NCBI GenBank assembly: GCA_030562195.1
Contig: JAUJPP010000003.1
Span: 27,435,398 to 27,499,397 of the forward strand
Origin: Nipponacmea schrenckii
Taxonomy: Eukaryota; Mollusca; Gastropoda; Lottiidae
Length of the DNA: 64,000 bases
Direction of reading: 5' to 3'
This document shows, in pieces, positions 1-13,600 of this stretch. The position numbers and the translations under genes are program-made. The notes under the pieces were generated by a model, which did not search any database, was not told where the DNA came from, and saw nothing but the letters and a program-made list of their open reading frames with translations. Every line of letters begins with the position of its first letter. Within the stretch, counting starts at the first letter, position 1.

Positions 1-309
1 TTCATCTGAAATTAGGAACTTGATGTAAATGGGGGAAGTAGTGGTAGTGATTATTATTTACAAATCAGTAACAATACTATCTGACAATGATCAACAATAG
101 ATGTTTTTGGTTTTCCTTCATATCGTAGAATCATAAAGTTCCCATAATAAGAGAAAACAATCAAAAATATATACTACTGTCCTGTCGTATAACGTTTCAG
201 CTAAATGCGTTCCTTAGAAACACTTAAGTAGCCTAGGGTCACGTTTTTTTCAACCTTTAATCACTTATTTAAAGTTTGCAATCAATATGCCCATTAACAT
301 CCAAACCTA
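1..309. other. No feature seen
   Basis: AT-rich sequence, probably intron or 3' flank of the minus-strand gene. No exon, repeat or element ends recognised. Confidence 0.5.
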
Positions 310-935
310 TCGAAATTAATATGACCTATCGAAATTAATATGAACTATCGAAATTAATATGACCTATCCAAATTAATATGACCTATCCAAATTAATATCA
401 CCTATCCAAATTAATATCACCTATCCAAATTAATATCACCTATCCAAATTAATATCACCTATCCAAATTAATATCGCTAACCTGAAGGTCCAGGGTTCAA
501 TCCCGGCAAAGGTCGAGATGAACTTTCGGATTATTCAGCCCGGTTTCCCCTTGTCAGTGATGCAGGTCGGAGGGACTGACATGGAATAAGCGTCTAGTCG
601 TTCGGATGGGACAATAAACCGAGGCCCCGTGTGCTACAATCTGTGCACGTTAAAGATCCCTCGACAGTTGGAAATCGCAAAAAGAGTAGGCTAATGCCAC
701 TGTCCTGGCAAAATTTCCCTCATTGCACACTGCATGGCGTTGCCCGTCTTCATTAGCCCATAAGGTGTAGAAGAGTAGGACGTAAAACTCCATTCATTTC
801 ATTTCATTTCCAAATTAATATCACCTATCCAAATTAATATCACCTATCCAAATTAATATCACCTATCCAAATTAATATCACCTATCCAAATTAATATCAC
901 CTATCCACAATAATATCACCTATCCAAATTAATAG
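310..935. repeat. 19-bp minisatellite split by a SINE
   Basis: Copies of a 19-bp unit, cacctatccaaattaatat and variants, fill 310-474 and resume at 811-935. The two halves are the same array; the 336 bases between them are a SINE. Confidence 0.9.
475..810 (+). mobile_element. tRNA-derived SINE
   Basis: The start contains a tRNA T-arm with RNA polymerase III B box (cagggttcaatcccgg at about 491-506). A conserved-looking central body follows, with cgttcggatgggacaataaa and gcacgttaaagatccctcg, then a tail of repeated cattt units ending ttcatttcatttc. The B box, body and short tandem tail are the SINE layout. The A box side is missing or unrecognisable. The body resembles the central domain of broadly distributed invertebrate SINEs (from memory, not checked). 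Confidence 0.78.
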
Positions 936-984
936 TGATGTTTTAAGCTTGGTAACATGTCAGGAAACAACAGGACACATAACA

Positions 985-1080
985 AGTGGATACAATTGGA
1001 TACAACTAAACAGAAATACAATTGGATACAACTTAACAGAAATACAAATGGATACAACCAAAGACAAACATTAAGTCTTT
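985..1080. repeat. Short direct repeats
   Basis: About three copies of a unit containing aacagaaatacaa(t/a)tggatacaac. Degenerate and short. Confidence 0.6.
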
Positions 1081-1545
1081 GTATACACTGGGAAACAATT
1101 TTGGATACAAATTAAGATAGAAGATGTGTCCAGGAAATGAGAAGGAAGGCACACTATTTAGACAAAATGACTTCAATTAGAAGAAAAATAAATTGTTTTT
1201 GATGTCTCTGCTGTTATATCTATGATAATATTGGAAAGTATGGGGCCGTGGTATAAGTTAAGAGAACGACATAGCGCTTATTATTGTCTTCTGAAGGAGC
1301 TGAGGAGGAAATTTAAAAAGGATGGTATAGACATCAACTGCAAAACATCTTGTTAGTACAGCAGTCCATATACAAACAAACATATATAATATGCACTAAT
1401 ATGAAAATTCATACAGGTAATACAGTTCAGTTAATCATCAGCTTACCATAAAGTTCCGTTATTTAAGGAGTATCAGTAAAATAGTGATTACAAGTATATA
1501 GAAACATAAAACATGAAAATAAGACGTATATAAATAACAACTTAC
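1081..1545. other. No feature seen (likely intron)
   Basis: AT-rich stretch just left of the last candidate exon. A donor-like gcttacc at 1440-1446 lacks a matching acceptor. Confidence 0.4.
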
Positions 1546-1692
1546 ATGCTCCACTAATATTCAGTATATAAGTGTTATTAGTAAAGAATAGTCCTAAATC
1601 TTGGGCAACATCATAGTATCTGTCATCTTTTGGTAAAACCTTGCGTAACATCCCATCTTGACACGGTATTGGTGGTGTGGGTGGAGTTTTAT
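1546..1692 (-). CDS. Possible exon 21 (unresolved)
   Basis: A strong pyrimidine-rich acceptor (ttccatttcttatatag) is followed by an open frame starting DKTPPTPPIPCQDGMLRKVL and ending NNTYILNISGA at a consensus donor gtaagt. Phase is 1 on both sides if this frame is coding. No domain is recognised. The link to the upstream exon is not settled. Confidence 0.45.
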
Positions 1693-4600
1693 CTATATAA
1701 GAAATGGAAAATTGATTTGAAGGCTTACTGAACACGTTTTTAATGGTGCTCTGTAAACACAATTTTCTTTTACTTGGCCATTTCAGACAAACAATATCCG
1801 TCATGACATTGTAATGATAACTCTTCACAACCTTCTGTAGTAGCCAGTAGATAGAGTTTCGTGGACTTCTCCGACTGCAACAACATTAAATCAAACGAAA
1901 TTAATTTATGTCAACTTTGGGAATGAGTACAGGCAGCGAACTTTACCATTCTAGATTAACCTGAAATATTTAGTTTGAGTCCTAAACATATTTTACAAGT
2001 TGCAAATTTTTAAACTTACCTATCTTTTTATTACAGTTGTTATGGAAAACTCCTCTTTCACAAAGATAGATTGGCGACATGGTGTTCGATAGCCTGCTGG
2101 GATAAATCCTAGTTTGGTATCTATTGTCGGGCATGTCTTTCCAGTCAACTATTAAATCAGTTTTTACGATGTTATCAGGTTGTCGGAAGGTTGCGTGGAT
2201 CTCATCCGCCGTCAAAACTCTATTCCATACTCTCAATCGAGATATGTAACCAACAAGAAAGTATTTTATTGTAGCATACCTAATAACAACACATGCTAGT
2301 TAATGAAAATTTACACGTCGAAGAAAATAAAAAGTATAAAAACACAAGTAAAGGTTACACATTTTACAATTCAGCTTCATGTTCCATGGAAATGAGTGAA
2401 ATATTCATTTTACTTTCGATTTTTAGAGTTGTTTATTGTACAAATGAAGATGGTTAGATTAGAGGTTAATAAGTTGGGTTTTTATCTTCTAGGCCAATAG
2501 ATGTTGATGGAGTCACTGTTCCTCCATTTCGGGTCTCTCTTCAACTGATATTAAACAGCAACATATTCAAAATAAGGAAGATAGCTTGCCAGGCAAGATA
2601 ATATACCCCCATGGGCAGCATTGAATTTGAATAATAAATTGGGCAATATCTCAAAAAAAATTCAATTTAAGTCAAAAATACGACTTAGGGGGAATGGGTA
2701 TGATAGACTTTATGGAAATGAACAAATGTAAAAATCTTGGATTAAAAAAATAATAACAAAAAAAGTTTTACCGTGGATCAATATTTATAATTTTATCCTA
2801 GGACTATTTAATGGTAACCTAATGCCGTATTGTAATTATGATAAACAATTAAACACATCAAGCGATTTATATAATGAACTTTGTAGTAATTGGTACGATA
2901 GATACACCAGCTATTTTTGCAGATACATTGAGTTTAAATATCAGATAATTTGGAATAATACGCATCTATTAATTAATAATTGTCATGTTTTTAATCATGA
3001 ACTTTATAATAAGGGATTAATGGTGGTGAATGAAGTAGATGATATAGTGGGGCAGTTGAGTGAAACCATTCTGCATTTTGTGAAAGATACATGAAATTTG
3101 GTACACTGCCAGAATATGGCAATGACTATTGCAGTTGGGCCATCGCCAATTATTACCATGACAATCATGGCAGCCATTTCTCAAAATGGCCGCAATCCGC
3201 CAAATACAAATAATTTTATGCGATATTTCAGGCCCCAGATAAGCCAGAGGTACAAAGGAGGTGTCTATTTCAACTGATTTCAATCTGCTTAATCAAATTG
3301 AAGTGAATATACGTTGTTTGAAAGTCAATTTGACGGCCAGTTTTCAAAATGTCCACCATCCGCCACATACAAATCATTTTTATGCCATATTTCAGGCCTT
3401 AGATAAGCCAGAAGTTTGAATGAGGTGTCTATTTATTGGAAATCACCACCACCCGCCATATTAGGCCAGAGTAAAATCATAAATGAGATATACATCATTC
3501 CTCAATATCACAAACTGTCATTTTTAGGCAAAGTCTTATGCAGATATTTGCAAACATTCACCACCACAAGAACAAAGAGCTGTACACTGTAGAACAGCCT
3601 TGTGGCATTTACATAGTCCTCTACAACCCTTCTTGCATCCCGACATGATGATGTAGTTTCAGCTAGTGATGTCCAGAATATGTCCCACTTGCCAGCTGCC
3701 TCATTTCTCTGCCAGCCCCAGTCACCAGGAGATGGTAGAAATGGTGAAGGGACCGTCATCTGTCCCCAAATATGACCAGCCTGGAACGCTGCTCTCTTCG
3801 TGTGCTCGAGCAGAGCTGTCTGCGTTGGTGGATTTCCATCGATTGACCGGCCTTTCTGAGAAAACAACTGTTTCCGGGCATCGTTTACATGTTCTAGCGT
3901 ACTTGTTCGATCATACAGAATCGCAAAGGTTTCAGTTGTGTCACTACCAGTCCACGCTTCCCATGCAGATTTCCCTCTTTTGCCAGCGAAGAACGAAACG
4001 GTGTCGCGACTGATTTTTCTGGTCCCAATACATTGGCGATTCGATGTGCTGCAATATATCGGAAATGTTTGCCAGTACCAAACGCTAGCCAGAGTTCGAT
4101 TTTAAGATTCTGAGCTGCCATCACTGCTAACACGACAACATCAGTATCGACTGTTCTTATCGTTATTTTCTTGTAGCCAAGAATAAGCCAAACATTCGCG
4201 AATCGGCCTCTTCGTGTGTACATGGAGCCAGCGCTGATATATTTCGTGGCTGAATTCAAAGAACACTGCTACAATTTGTGCTGATGACCTGTTTCGGGAT
4301 GACAATGTTGACAATAGATGTGGACAGGAATGAGAACAACTCAATTTCGTGGGAGATAGTTGGCCGACTCGAAACTTCTCCGGATTTCATGACCTCGTTT
4401 GCTGCGTGTATCACCCTTCAAACTATCGGAGCGATAATTATCCCAGACAATGTTGACTCTATAAGCATGTTGTAACTGAAATTGCACCTATGGCAAGAAA
4501 ACTTGTGACGAATAGTCTGCAAATGTCTTGGCTGCACCTGGACGTAACATGCTAACAATGGCGACCCCATCAAGAATTATAACATCTGTAACAGGTATGG

Positions 4601-7600
4601 GAAGGTCTTCCTGTTCCTCTCGCACCAGACCTTCAAGTAGAGTAACAAGGTTTGACTTTGTTCCTGTTCTCAGATGAGATCGAGATGGCGGAAAGGCATG
4701 GTTCTTGTGTTAGAAGAAGTTGTCAAGGCCACCATCACGTATCTGTGAAGCAATGTTTAAGGATGGGAAAATTGAGCAATCATTTTTCAATGATGAGATC
4801 TGCAACATACTCTTTGATTTCTCGTGGTCATGCGGTCGACTGAAGGTAGGTAGATTGTTCTGCTTAATTGGATTGCTGATCGGTATTTTCCTATCGACGA
4901 GTCTATCTTTAACGTATGACTCGTATTGTTCTGTCGCCAGTTTTGCGATCGAAAAAAAGAGTGGTAATTACGGCTGGACCAACAACGTCACATGAATCAA
5001 GCACAAGTAAATCTTTACTGTTGTCGTCGAAAGGATTGCCCATGACTTCTATTGTAGTTTTCAAAGTAGAAACGTCTTTACGAAATACGAGTTGCGTGTG
5101 TTTAGTGTGCTCGTGATAATGGGTTTCAACCCTGTCTGTCTTGGAGGTTACTATTGATGATTCATCTTCTCTGACTATCCGTGCCATTTCTTGTCCACTA
5201 ACCATCCAGCGGCGTAGTGCAGCAGCGTTTTCTGTTAGGCCGACCGTGCGCCATCACTTTTCACCAGTGCGTGATTTTGTTCATGGGCTTGATCAAAAGC
5301 CATGTTGGAGAATATGCGTTGTGTCTTTTTTACTGTGAAGTTCCCAGCTAGAAACTTGTTAAAGACATCAGGATGTTTCATCTGCAGTGTTACCATATCT
5401 CTCAGATGTAGAAGGATCCACCGTAGTTCGGACGATCAAGAACGAAGAACCAAGGCACTATCTTGATCAGTGATTCGATGTATAGTAAGAAATCAGCTGC
5501 TCTTATGGGTCGAATGAAAAGGAATACATATAACTCCAGATCCAGGATAAGCTGCCAAAATTTGAACTGTGGACTTTCTGTAGAATTCATCCATTGACAT
5601 CTGTTTCAGGTTGGTTCCATCTTCTAACTCAGTACAATATCGATTACAAGTATATGCATTAAGCATGAGAAGGTACAACGCACTTGTAGTAACCTGGTTA
5701 GCCCATCTAGTTGTGACCCTTGAGACACGAATCTGCATGCCCAGATGAAGTAACGCCTGCTTCGACAAGAGAGCCAGTCCACCCACTGCCTTCAAGGAGG
5801 TCACCTAGAACCTTATCTGCTGCCATTTCAATGTGCAAACCACCATACATCACAACCATGTTATCTTCACCATACTTGTCGGATTGTATTTGTTACCACT
5901 TCTTTCATATACAATTACAGACTGGGGACTCGATTTTGCACCAATACCTAAGAAAGACCTCTAAACTACTAATTGTCACTTGCATTTGATTTAGCAGAAT
6001 GAAATCAGTTGAAATAGATGCCTCATTTGTACCTCTGGCTTATCTGGGGCCTGAAATATTGCATAAACATGATTTGTATTTGGTGGATGGCGGCCATTTT
6101 GAAAAATGGCCGCCATGGTTGTCATGGTAATACTTGGCGATGGCCCAACTGCTTAAAAAATATAGCTATTGCCATATTCTAGCAGTGTACCAAATTTCAT
6201 GCTTCTATCACAAAATACAGAATCCTTTCAATTTTTGTCACTTAACTGCCCCACTAATATAACAACCAGACCATAAAGATTTCATTTTATTAAAAGCCTT
6301 AAAATCAATAACAAAGACTTTAACTCCACGTTCAGCAATTGCAGGTAGAAAGAGGTGATAGTCGAAAATATTTATTAGATCAATTTAATTTAATTTTGAA
6401 AGGTACCTATTCAAAGGATATAAAACAATAAAACCCCGAGATATAAATAACAAACAGAATAAATCGAAAGTATTCTAGAAATGGGAAAAGTGTCTAACTG
6501 CGAATTCAAAGATGGAGAAATTAAAAAAACATAGTCAAACTTATAAAAGAAACCCTGTAGTATATTAAATACAAATGCTTTCAATATAAATATGTTTACG
6601 ATATCCAGAAAAGAGAATTCCTTATGTACTTTTTGTTCCTCACATGTAGAAAATATTGATCATCTGCTCATACCTTGTTTTATCACAAAATATTTGGAGC
6701 TCAGCTTCATCTCATCTTAAATATAACTTTATTGACATTCATCCTACATATATTGACATTCATCCTACATATATTGACATTCATCTTGGTGTTTACAATG
6801 AAATTAATAAAAACCACAATATACTATGTAATCTGGCAATCATACCAACAAAATAGTATTTATATAAATGTTAATTAAGGGGAATAGTACCAAATTGTAT
6901 TGAATACATCAGCTCCTTGAAAAACACTATAGAAATCGAATCTGTGATAACAGCTTAAGATTCTTCGTAATAAAAAAAGCTTTTTCTACTTCTAGTCACA
7001 ATCCTTTTTCTATTGTGTTATTTTTCCCTTTACTTAATTCGTTGTATATAAATCATAAATATCTGCACACGTGCAAGTTAAAATATCTGATATTATAAAA
7101 GAACCGTCTGTAATATACTCTATGTTTTATATATATATTATATTTGTACATATGAAATCAATGAATTGTAATAAAGATTAGATTCTATTGCACTCATCAT
7201 AAAATTTTCATGCAATATTACTAAGTCAAGGGCAATAACTCAAAACCGTTCATTTAAAAATCTTCAAATTCACACTTGACCGCCGTCTTATCAATTCCAA
7301 TGTTCATATCCATTGAAAAATGTGGCTTCTATTGCATCAACAACAAAATTTTGACGAGATTTACCAAGTCAAGGACAATAACTCAAAAACCGTTCATCGA
7401 AAAATCGTCAAATTCGAACTTATCTTATTAATTCCCACTCCAAGTTTCATTAAAATCCATTGAAAATTGTAGCTTCTATTGTGTCTACAACAAATATAGA
7501 GGCAGGGGCAATAGTTCAAAACTGTTAATCGAAAAATCTTCAAAATCGAACTTGATCGCCATCTTATTAAAGGGATGTGTAATCTGCAGAATAAGGCAGA

Positions 7601-10600
7601 GTTTTCGGACTATATGCAAAATAAGTCAGAGTTTTCGGACTAAAAACTTTTTGATTTGTGAAAAGTGTCTGGACAATCAAACTATATTTCTACCTGCATG
7701 TTTTTTTAGAAAGGTAGTCTGTTGTATGTTACACCTCAGATGAACATGTGCTTTGTAAAATAATGTTTATATTCTCTCCTGTGTTCTAACTTATGTGGTA
7801 ACACTATACAAAATCCCACATAAATTGGTGCCGTGACCAGGATAAAAGAACTGAATTAAAACATTGGACATTGTTTTTCAAAACTGTGACAAGATGTGGA
7901 CTCTGTAAAATAAACTGTATGAATTTCAACTGGCGAAATTTGGTGATATTTCCTCTGCTGTTTCTTATACTACATTATTTGTTCATCATGCCTGACCAGT
8001 CAACAAAATTTGATATTGATGATGCACAGAATGTGAGAGGAATTCAAGAATCTCTAAGAATTACAGTAAGAAAAAGAGCTAGTTTTCGCAGTCTTTTTAC
8101 AAAAGAAGATCGAAGAATCTCCATCTTCATTGACAATGACGACAGATCTCCTGAAACTTTGCAGCTTTTGGGTGTAATTTTGAGCAAGCTGAAAGACACA
8201 AAAGCAAAAATTACCAGTCTGGATGAAGAAATTCAAGAATTACATTCGAGATTGGAAAATGATGACTTGGCGGACACAGATTTTCAAGAAGCTGATATTT
8301 TATCCGACCAACATGCATTGTTGATAAATCGTCTGGAAGAATACCAAAGTTCCCTGATAGAACTGGTATTGGTTACATTCAACAAAGAAATTGCCAGTAT
8401 TTGTTCAGAATCGAAAGAAGGAAATTCTTGATCTCACCAAACTCAACAGTTGGTCTCATGTAAGCTCTGAAGATAATGTTGCAGACCTACCATCCAGAGG
8501 GTGCTCGGCTAGTGAAATGTTACAGTCTACATTGTGGCAAAATGGTCCTCCATGGTTAGCATCTCATGATTGGCCAGTATGGAACCCCCCAGACGTCAAA
8601 TCTGAAGACACAGCTTTCATCACCCTAGCTTCTGTTAAATCGGGAAAATTATCTTCAAATGGCTTTTTAAGCAGTCTTTTTGATGTTTCAAGATTCTCAT
8701 CATATGATTGTCTATTACATTCTGCAGCTTTAGTTTTACGCTTTATAGATAACTGCAGAAATCCGGAAGCTGTTCAAGATGCTCATGGACATACTAAAGT
8801 AGCAGAAATTTGTCTTGCAGAACTCACTGCAGCTGAAAATGTCACTTTGAAAGCACACCAAATAGAATTCTTCACTCAAGAACTGAAGTATTTGGAGAAA
8901 AGAGACAAAGCTAGACCAGCGTTAGTTCGTCAACTTAATCTTAAATTGAATACCGATGGTCTCATCTGTGCCCCCGGCAGACTTGAGCATGTCCAGCTCA
9001 ACGACAGATCCAGGAATCCAGTGATGTTGGCAAAGAATAATAGTTTTACAGATCTTATTATACAGTCGATTCACAAAAAGCAACTTCATGCTGGTGTTAA
9101 TGGAACCGTTGTTGCACTCCGGAAGTCATTTTGGTTACCCTCAGCGAGAAGTCAAGTAGCAAGTGTATTGAGAAAATGCATCACCTGCAAACGGAATGTT
9201 GGTCGACCCTACAAGTTACCGCAATCTCCACCTCTACCAGACTTTAGATTAAACAAGCTAAAGCCGTTTTCATCAATTGGTATGGATTACACAGGTAATC
9301 TCATTGTAAAAGGGATTGATAAGACGAGACACAAGTGCTACATCTGCCTTTTCGCTTGCAGTACCACAAGGAATGTAAATCTAGAAGTAGTTACAGATTC
9401 TACAGCTGACCAATTTATACAAGCTCTTCGAAGACATTGTGCAATTTATGGTGTACCACAGCATATCATTTGTGATAATGCCAAAACTTTTATAAAAGCT
9501 GATGAAGATCTCCAGATGTTATTCAAACTTACCTCAGATGATGGACTGATAAACGCACATCTTACAAGGAATAAGATTAAGTTACATCATATACCAGCCA
9601 AATCTCCTCATTGGGGTGGTATGTACGAACGTCTCATTGATATAATTAAACTTTGTCTGAAGAAGGTTCTTGGCAGAGCTTTGGTGAACCTTGGTGATCT
9701 ACAAACTATCATCAAAGAGGTACAAGCAACAGTTAATGACAGGCCCTTGACTTTTGTTTCAAACTCTACAGAAGATCCAGAGCCCTTAACTCCATCAAAA
9801 CTGCTTCTTGGCTTCGATGTTACTCCGCTACCACACATTCTAGTCGATGATGATGATATTACAGATGAAGATTTTTCCACTCACGACAATCTTAATCTAA
9901 CTGTCCAAAGACGTTCTCAGCTATATCGTCATTTTGTAGAAAGGTTTCGAGGTGAATATTATTCTACATTAAGAGAGCGCCATGTTTACCAATCCAAAAA
10001 GACAGACACAACTGATCCCCTAATCTCAATTGGTGACATTGTTCTTGTTAATAGTAATGATTTACCAAGATTACTTTGGAAAATAGCAATTATTCAGAAA
10101 TTGTTCCGAGGGAAAGATGGTAAAGTACGAGCTGCACAGATTCGAACCAATAATGGAACTTCCACTCGTTCTATACATCTTCTGTATCCCTTAGAAGTTT
10201 CCTTGTCCGATCCTGGTGCATTTTTCAAGAAAGAAGAGATTCCACAGATTGAATTACGGAGAAGTAGAAGAATAGCAGAGAGTTCAACGCCCCGCCCCCA
10301 ATATGTGTAATCTGCAGAATAAGGCAGAGTTTTCGGACTATATGCAAAATAAGTCAGAGTTTTCGGACTAAAAACTTTTTGATTTGTGAAAAGTGTCTGG
10401 ACAATCAAACTATATTTCTACCTGCATGTTTTTTTAGAAAGGTAGTCTGTTGTATGTTACACCTCAGATGAACATGTGCTTTGTAAAATAATGTTTATAT
10501 TCTCTCCTGTGTTCTAACTTATGTGGTAACACTATACAAAATCCCACAAGGGATAATAGGCGTTAGAAGGAACATAAAAATTTAATTTCACTCAAATTTG

Positions 10601-13600
10601 GACAATATATATCCATCAGTGGACTTACCTGGTGTCATAACAATACATCAAAATCCCTCTATTATCGGATAAATCCATAAAATCATGTAGTTAATTATAA
10701 AACGCTTAAATCTTCCATCAAGCTATTTTCAAATTGTAAAATATAAAGGGAAGTAACTCTAACATGTGGGTTATCACGCGTCCTTAACCCCTACTGTTGA
10801 ATTGCACAATGATGTTTTAGCGTTGATTTACCAGACGCTTTTATTCTCAAACTGAATGGAATCGTCGCTGGCTCACCTTTTTTTTACAATCCGAATATAT
10901 TTTTATTGTGGCTTTTTAAAATTTGGTAAAGTGTGGGATGCATACTTATTTAACTAATAGTCAATATTAAACACAAATATTAGACGTAGGACGAGTGTAT
11001 TTTAACGCCAATTTTCCCTTAAATTTCAATGCTCAAGTTTCATTAAAATCCATAAAGAATTGTATCTTCTATAGTGTCTACAGCAAATGTTGACGGACCG
11101 ACGCACCGACAGATCAACGGACTTGCGTACCGACAGACCAACGGACACGGGTGACGACAATATTCCTCCACATATTTATTTAGGCGTATAAAAAAAAACA
11201 AAAAAACTTACATAAAATCTCTATCTAATTGCTTTTGAACCCCATCTAATAGTATGCCATTTACAGTAACTTCATATCTTCCAGTGGGGGTCACTGTTAC
11301 AGCAACGTGATTCCATTTTTTATTGTTTAAATCTAACTTTATTCCTTGATCAATCAATTCTTTTCTAAAGGAATGGCTGCCAAAATTCTTCGTGTTTAAA
11401 TATAACGGATAACTGAATTGTAAAATAGCATCTACAGACATTTGATTGAAATATAAAACAGTGTAATAGCACAAACAGACATTTGGTAGAAATTTATATT
11501 AGTAAAGGGTGTTATAAGAGATGCTCTCCAATAGAAGCACTGGACTAGGTCACAAGTAAGACTATGCCATGAATTTCATTATACCTCATTTGTTATGAAA
11601 TTATCTACTTCTGGAGAACTTAATGCTGAAGTCGATGCCCACAAAAGAAACAAAATTCGTCGAAGCAGTACACTTACCTATATTGATCATCAACCATCAT
11701 GAAAATGGGAGCGAAATATCTTTCTTCGGTAATGGCTAACCATAGAATGACTGTGTATCCTTGTTTCAGGTTTATGTAATAATATGTTTCATGCGATACG
11801 GGGTCAGAATCAGAGTTAAAATACAGGTCAAATTGGTACGAAACAAGGTCTACAAAAAAATAGAGTTAGAATAATTAATGTGCTCTCAAACCAGACAAGA
11901 CACGACACGAAACACGACACACGACACGACAAACGACACGACACGACACGACACGACAAAATGGTAACAATGTAGGAGGGAGTCGTGTCAGACTTAGTGT
12001 ACCATATCCAGTATATAGTATGGTTTAGTGCGTGCCAAATCCATTATCATTATTTTGTCATTTTATTTAAAAAAAACTTTCATTTTATTCTAAGATAAAT
12101 TAAATATATAACACGTGAAACCAGAACAGAAAGTTATAAAAGGAAAGTCAAAATTAATTCATCTTAAGGATAACCCATAAAGCATGAGTAATATATCCTC
12201 ATTAGCTTATTTCCAATGGGGTCCTGAGAGGAATCAAATCGTGATATCTGGTGGTGTATAACATAATATAATTAAATTGATAACAAATAATAAAGTATCA
12301 CAGATAGAAAATTACAAATAATTACAGACTCTGATTCGTAAATAAGTGTTTTTTAATTGCATGTTTGAAATTTTCTATGTTTTTTACAGATTTTATTTCA
12401 TTGGAACCTCGTTCCATAGTTTTATACCCGTACCATAAAAAGTAGAAGATTTGTCGCTAGTTATGTTAGGAAGTACAAAATTATATGTACTTGACCGGGT
12501 ATTATGTTATGGGAGTGTGAGTCCTCAACGCGATTGAAATTACTTTCCAGATAGGATGGACAATTTATGTGATATATATTTAAGGACATGGTTAAGTTTT
12601 AGTTGAATTACCCTATTTTCAATATTCAATTAGTTTAATTTTTTCTGTGACATTCCATTGAGATATGCTCTCTTGATAACATATCATTTATGAATCTACT
12701 AGTTTTTTTTTTGTAAAGTTTGTAATTTGATTTTTAGTTTCTTTGTTAAGCTAGTGTACCATGCTGAGCAGGAATAATCAAAGTGGCATAATATTTAAGC
12801 AGAACATAGTAACCTTTCTTGACTTAAAATAAAAACCATTTATTTTGTCTAAGCCCGTTTATACCCAGTGCATCCTTTAAGGTGCACATTACAAATTAAG
12901 GTCTATCTACTAAAAAATTCAAATGTTCATGAAGAAGTAGGTTTAAATTTAAGACCGGATAATTACACATATTATATTATGAAGGATGGAGGAGTTATCT
13001 CCCCTCACACTGCAGCAGATTGGCCTCCATTTTTGTTGACAAAGAAAAAGGTATGGTAAAATTTAATATCATTTATAAAACATTCAAACAAGACTATTCA
13101 TTGTTTGCTTGTCTATCTTTTGAATGTCTTAAATAAAGAGTTAACTTTTCAATGAAAAATTGGTATAGTTTAGAGTGAGATTGTCTGTTGCACCTTTTAA
13201 GGTGCACGGGACACATGTGACCCCCTGGTTTGATGTTACTCAATATTACCAGTTCCAACGATTTAATCAAACCTTCATGAATTTATCTTCTTGTTAAGAT
13301 CAAATTACTTTCATTTAGCAAAAAATGGGCTTTTGGGTGTATCTTTGGTTGGATACCGGGGGGGGGGGGAGTTCATTTATCAAAATATTAGATATTGATA
13401 ATCCAAGTTTTATAAACAATAAGGATATTGACTACTTTCAGGCTCACTGTAAATGATGTAATCAACATTCTGGAAGATGTTGGTGTGCAGAATGCAGAGG
13501 TCGTTATGCTTCCCCCAGGAGATGGCCAAAACTCTGATGAGGACAGTGGTGACGAGGAAACAACAAATGTAGATAACTTGCCAGCCTCCCAGCTCAGAAG

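Larger units (their letters stand above)
3046..6256 (-). mobile_element. 3.2-kb DNA transposon with long inverted repeats, uncharacterised family
   Basis: The ends are inverted: tagtggggcagttgagtga at the left and its near-complement at the right, with similarity running over 200 bases inwards. Both arms contain aaatggccgcc-like and aggccccagataagcc segments, and the left arm holds a second degenerate copy of that block (3335-3440). The interior carries minus-strand pieces of one decayed protein. Flanks suggest a short ata or ta target duplication. Superfamily not assigned. Confidence 0.82.
7576..10548 (+). mobile_element. BEL/Pao LTR retrotransposon with a large internal deletion
   Basis: Two 245-bp LTRs (TGTG...CACA) flank a 2,483-bp interior, with a 5-bp target duplication aggga at 7571-7575 and 10549-10553. 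The LTRs are identical by eye. The interior keeps a gag start and the tail of pol but lacks protease, reverse transcriptase and nearly all of RNase H; family members are usually 6-7 kb or more. It therefore needs enzymes supplied from elsewhere. Confidence 0.92.
7571..11018 (+). mobile_element. MITE-A copy 2, interrupted by the BEL element
   Basis: The left end is agggataat.. after ttaa (7567-7570); the BEL element entered five bases in. The rest (10549-11018) matches MITE-A copy 1 at 17792-18233, and the right end ..ttttccc is followed by ttaa. It is non-coding. Confidence 0.82.

Noticed and set aside
488..510. tRNA gene
   Set aside because: Only the T-arm/B box is present, inside a SINE; there is no acceptor stem or anticodon arm.
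3666..4013. Plus-strand frame of 115 codons
   Set aside because: Antisense shadow of the transposon protein, whose motifs read on the minus strand.
12868..13059. 63-codon plus-strand frame as a piggyBac first exon
   Set aside because: It is in the right place, but no phase-compatible splice to the transposase frame at 13442 was found.
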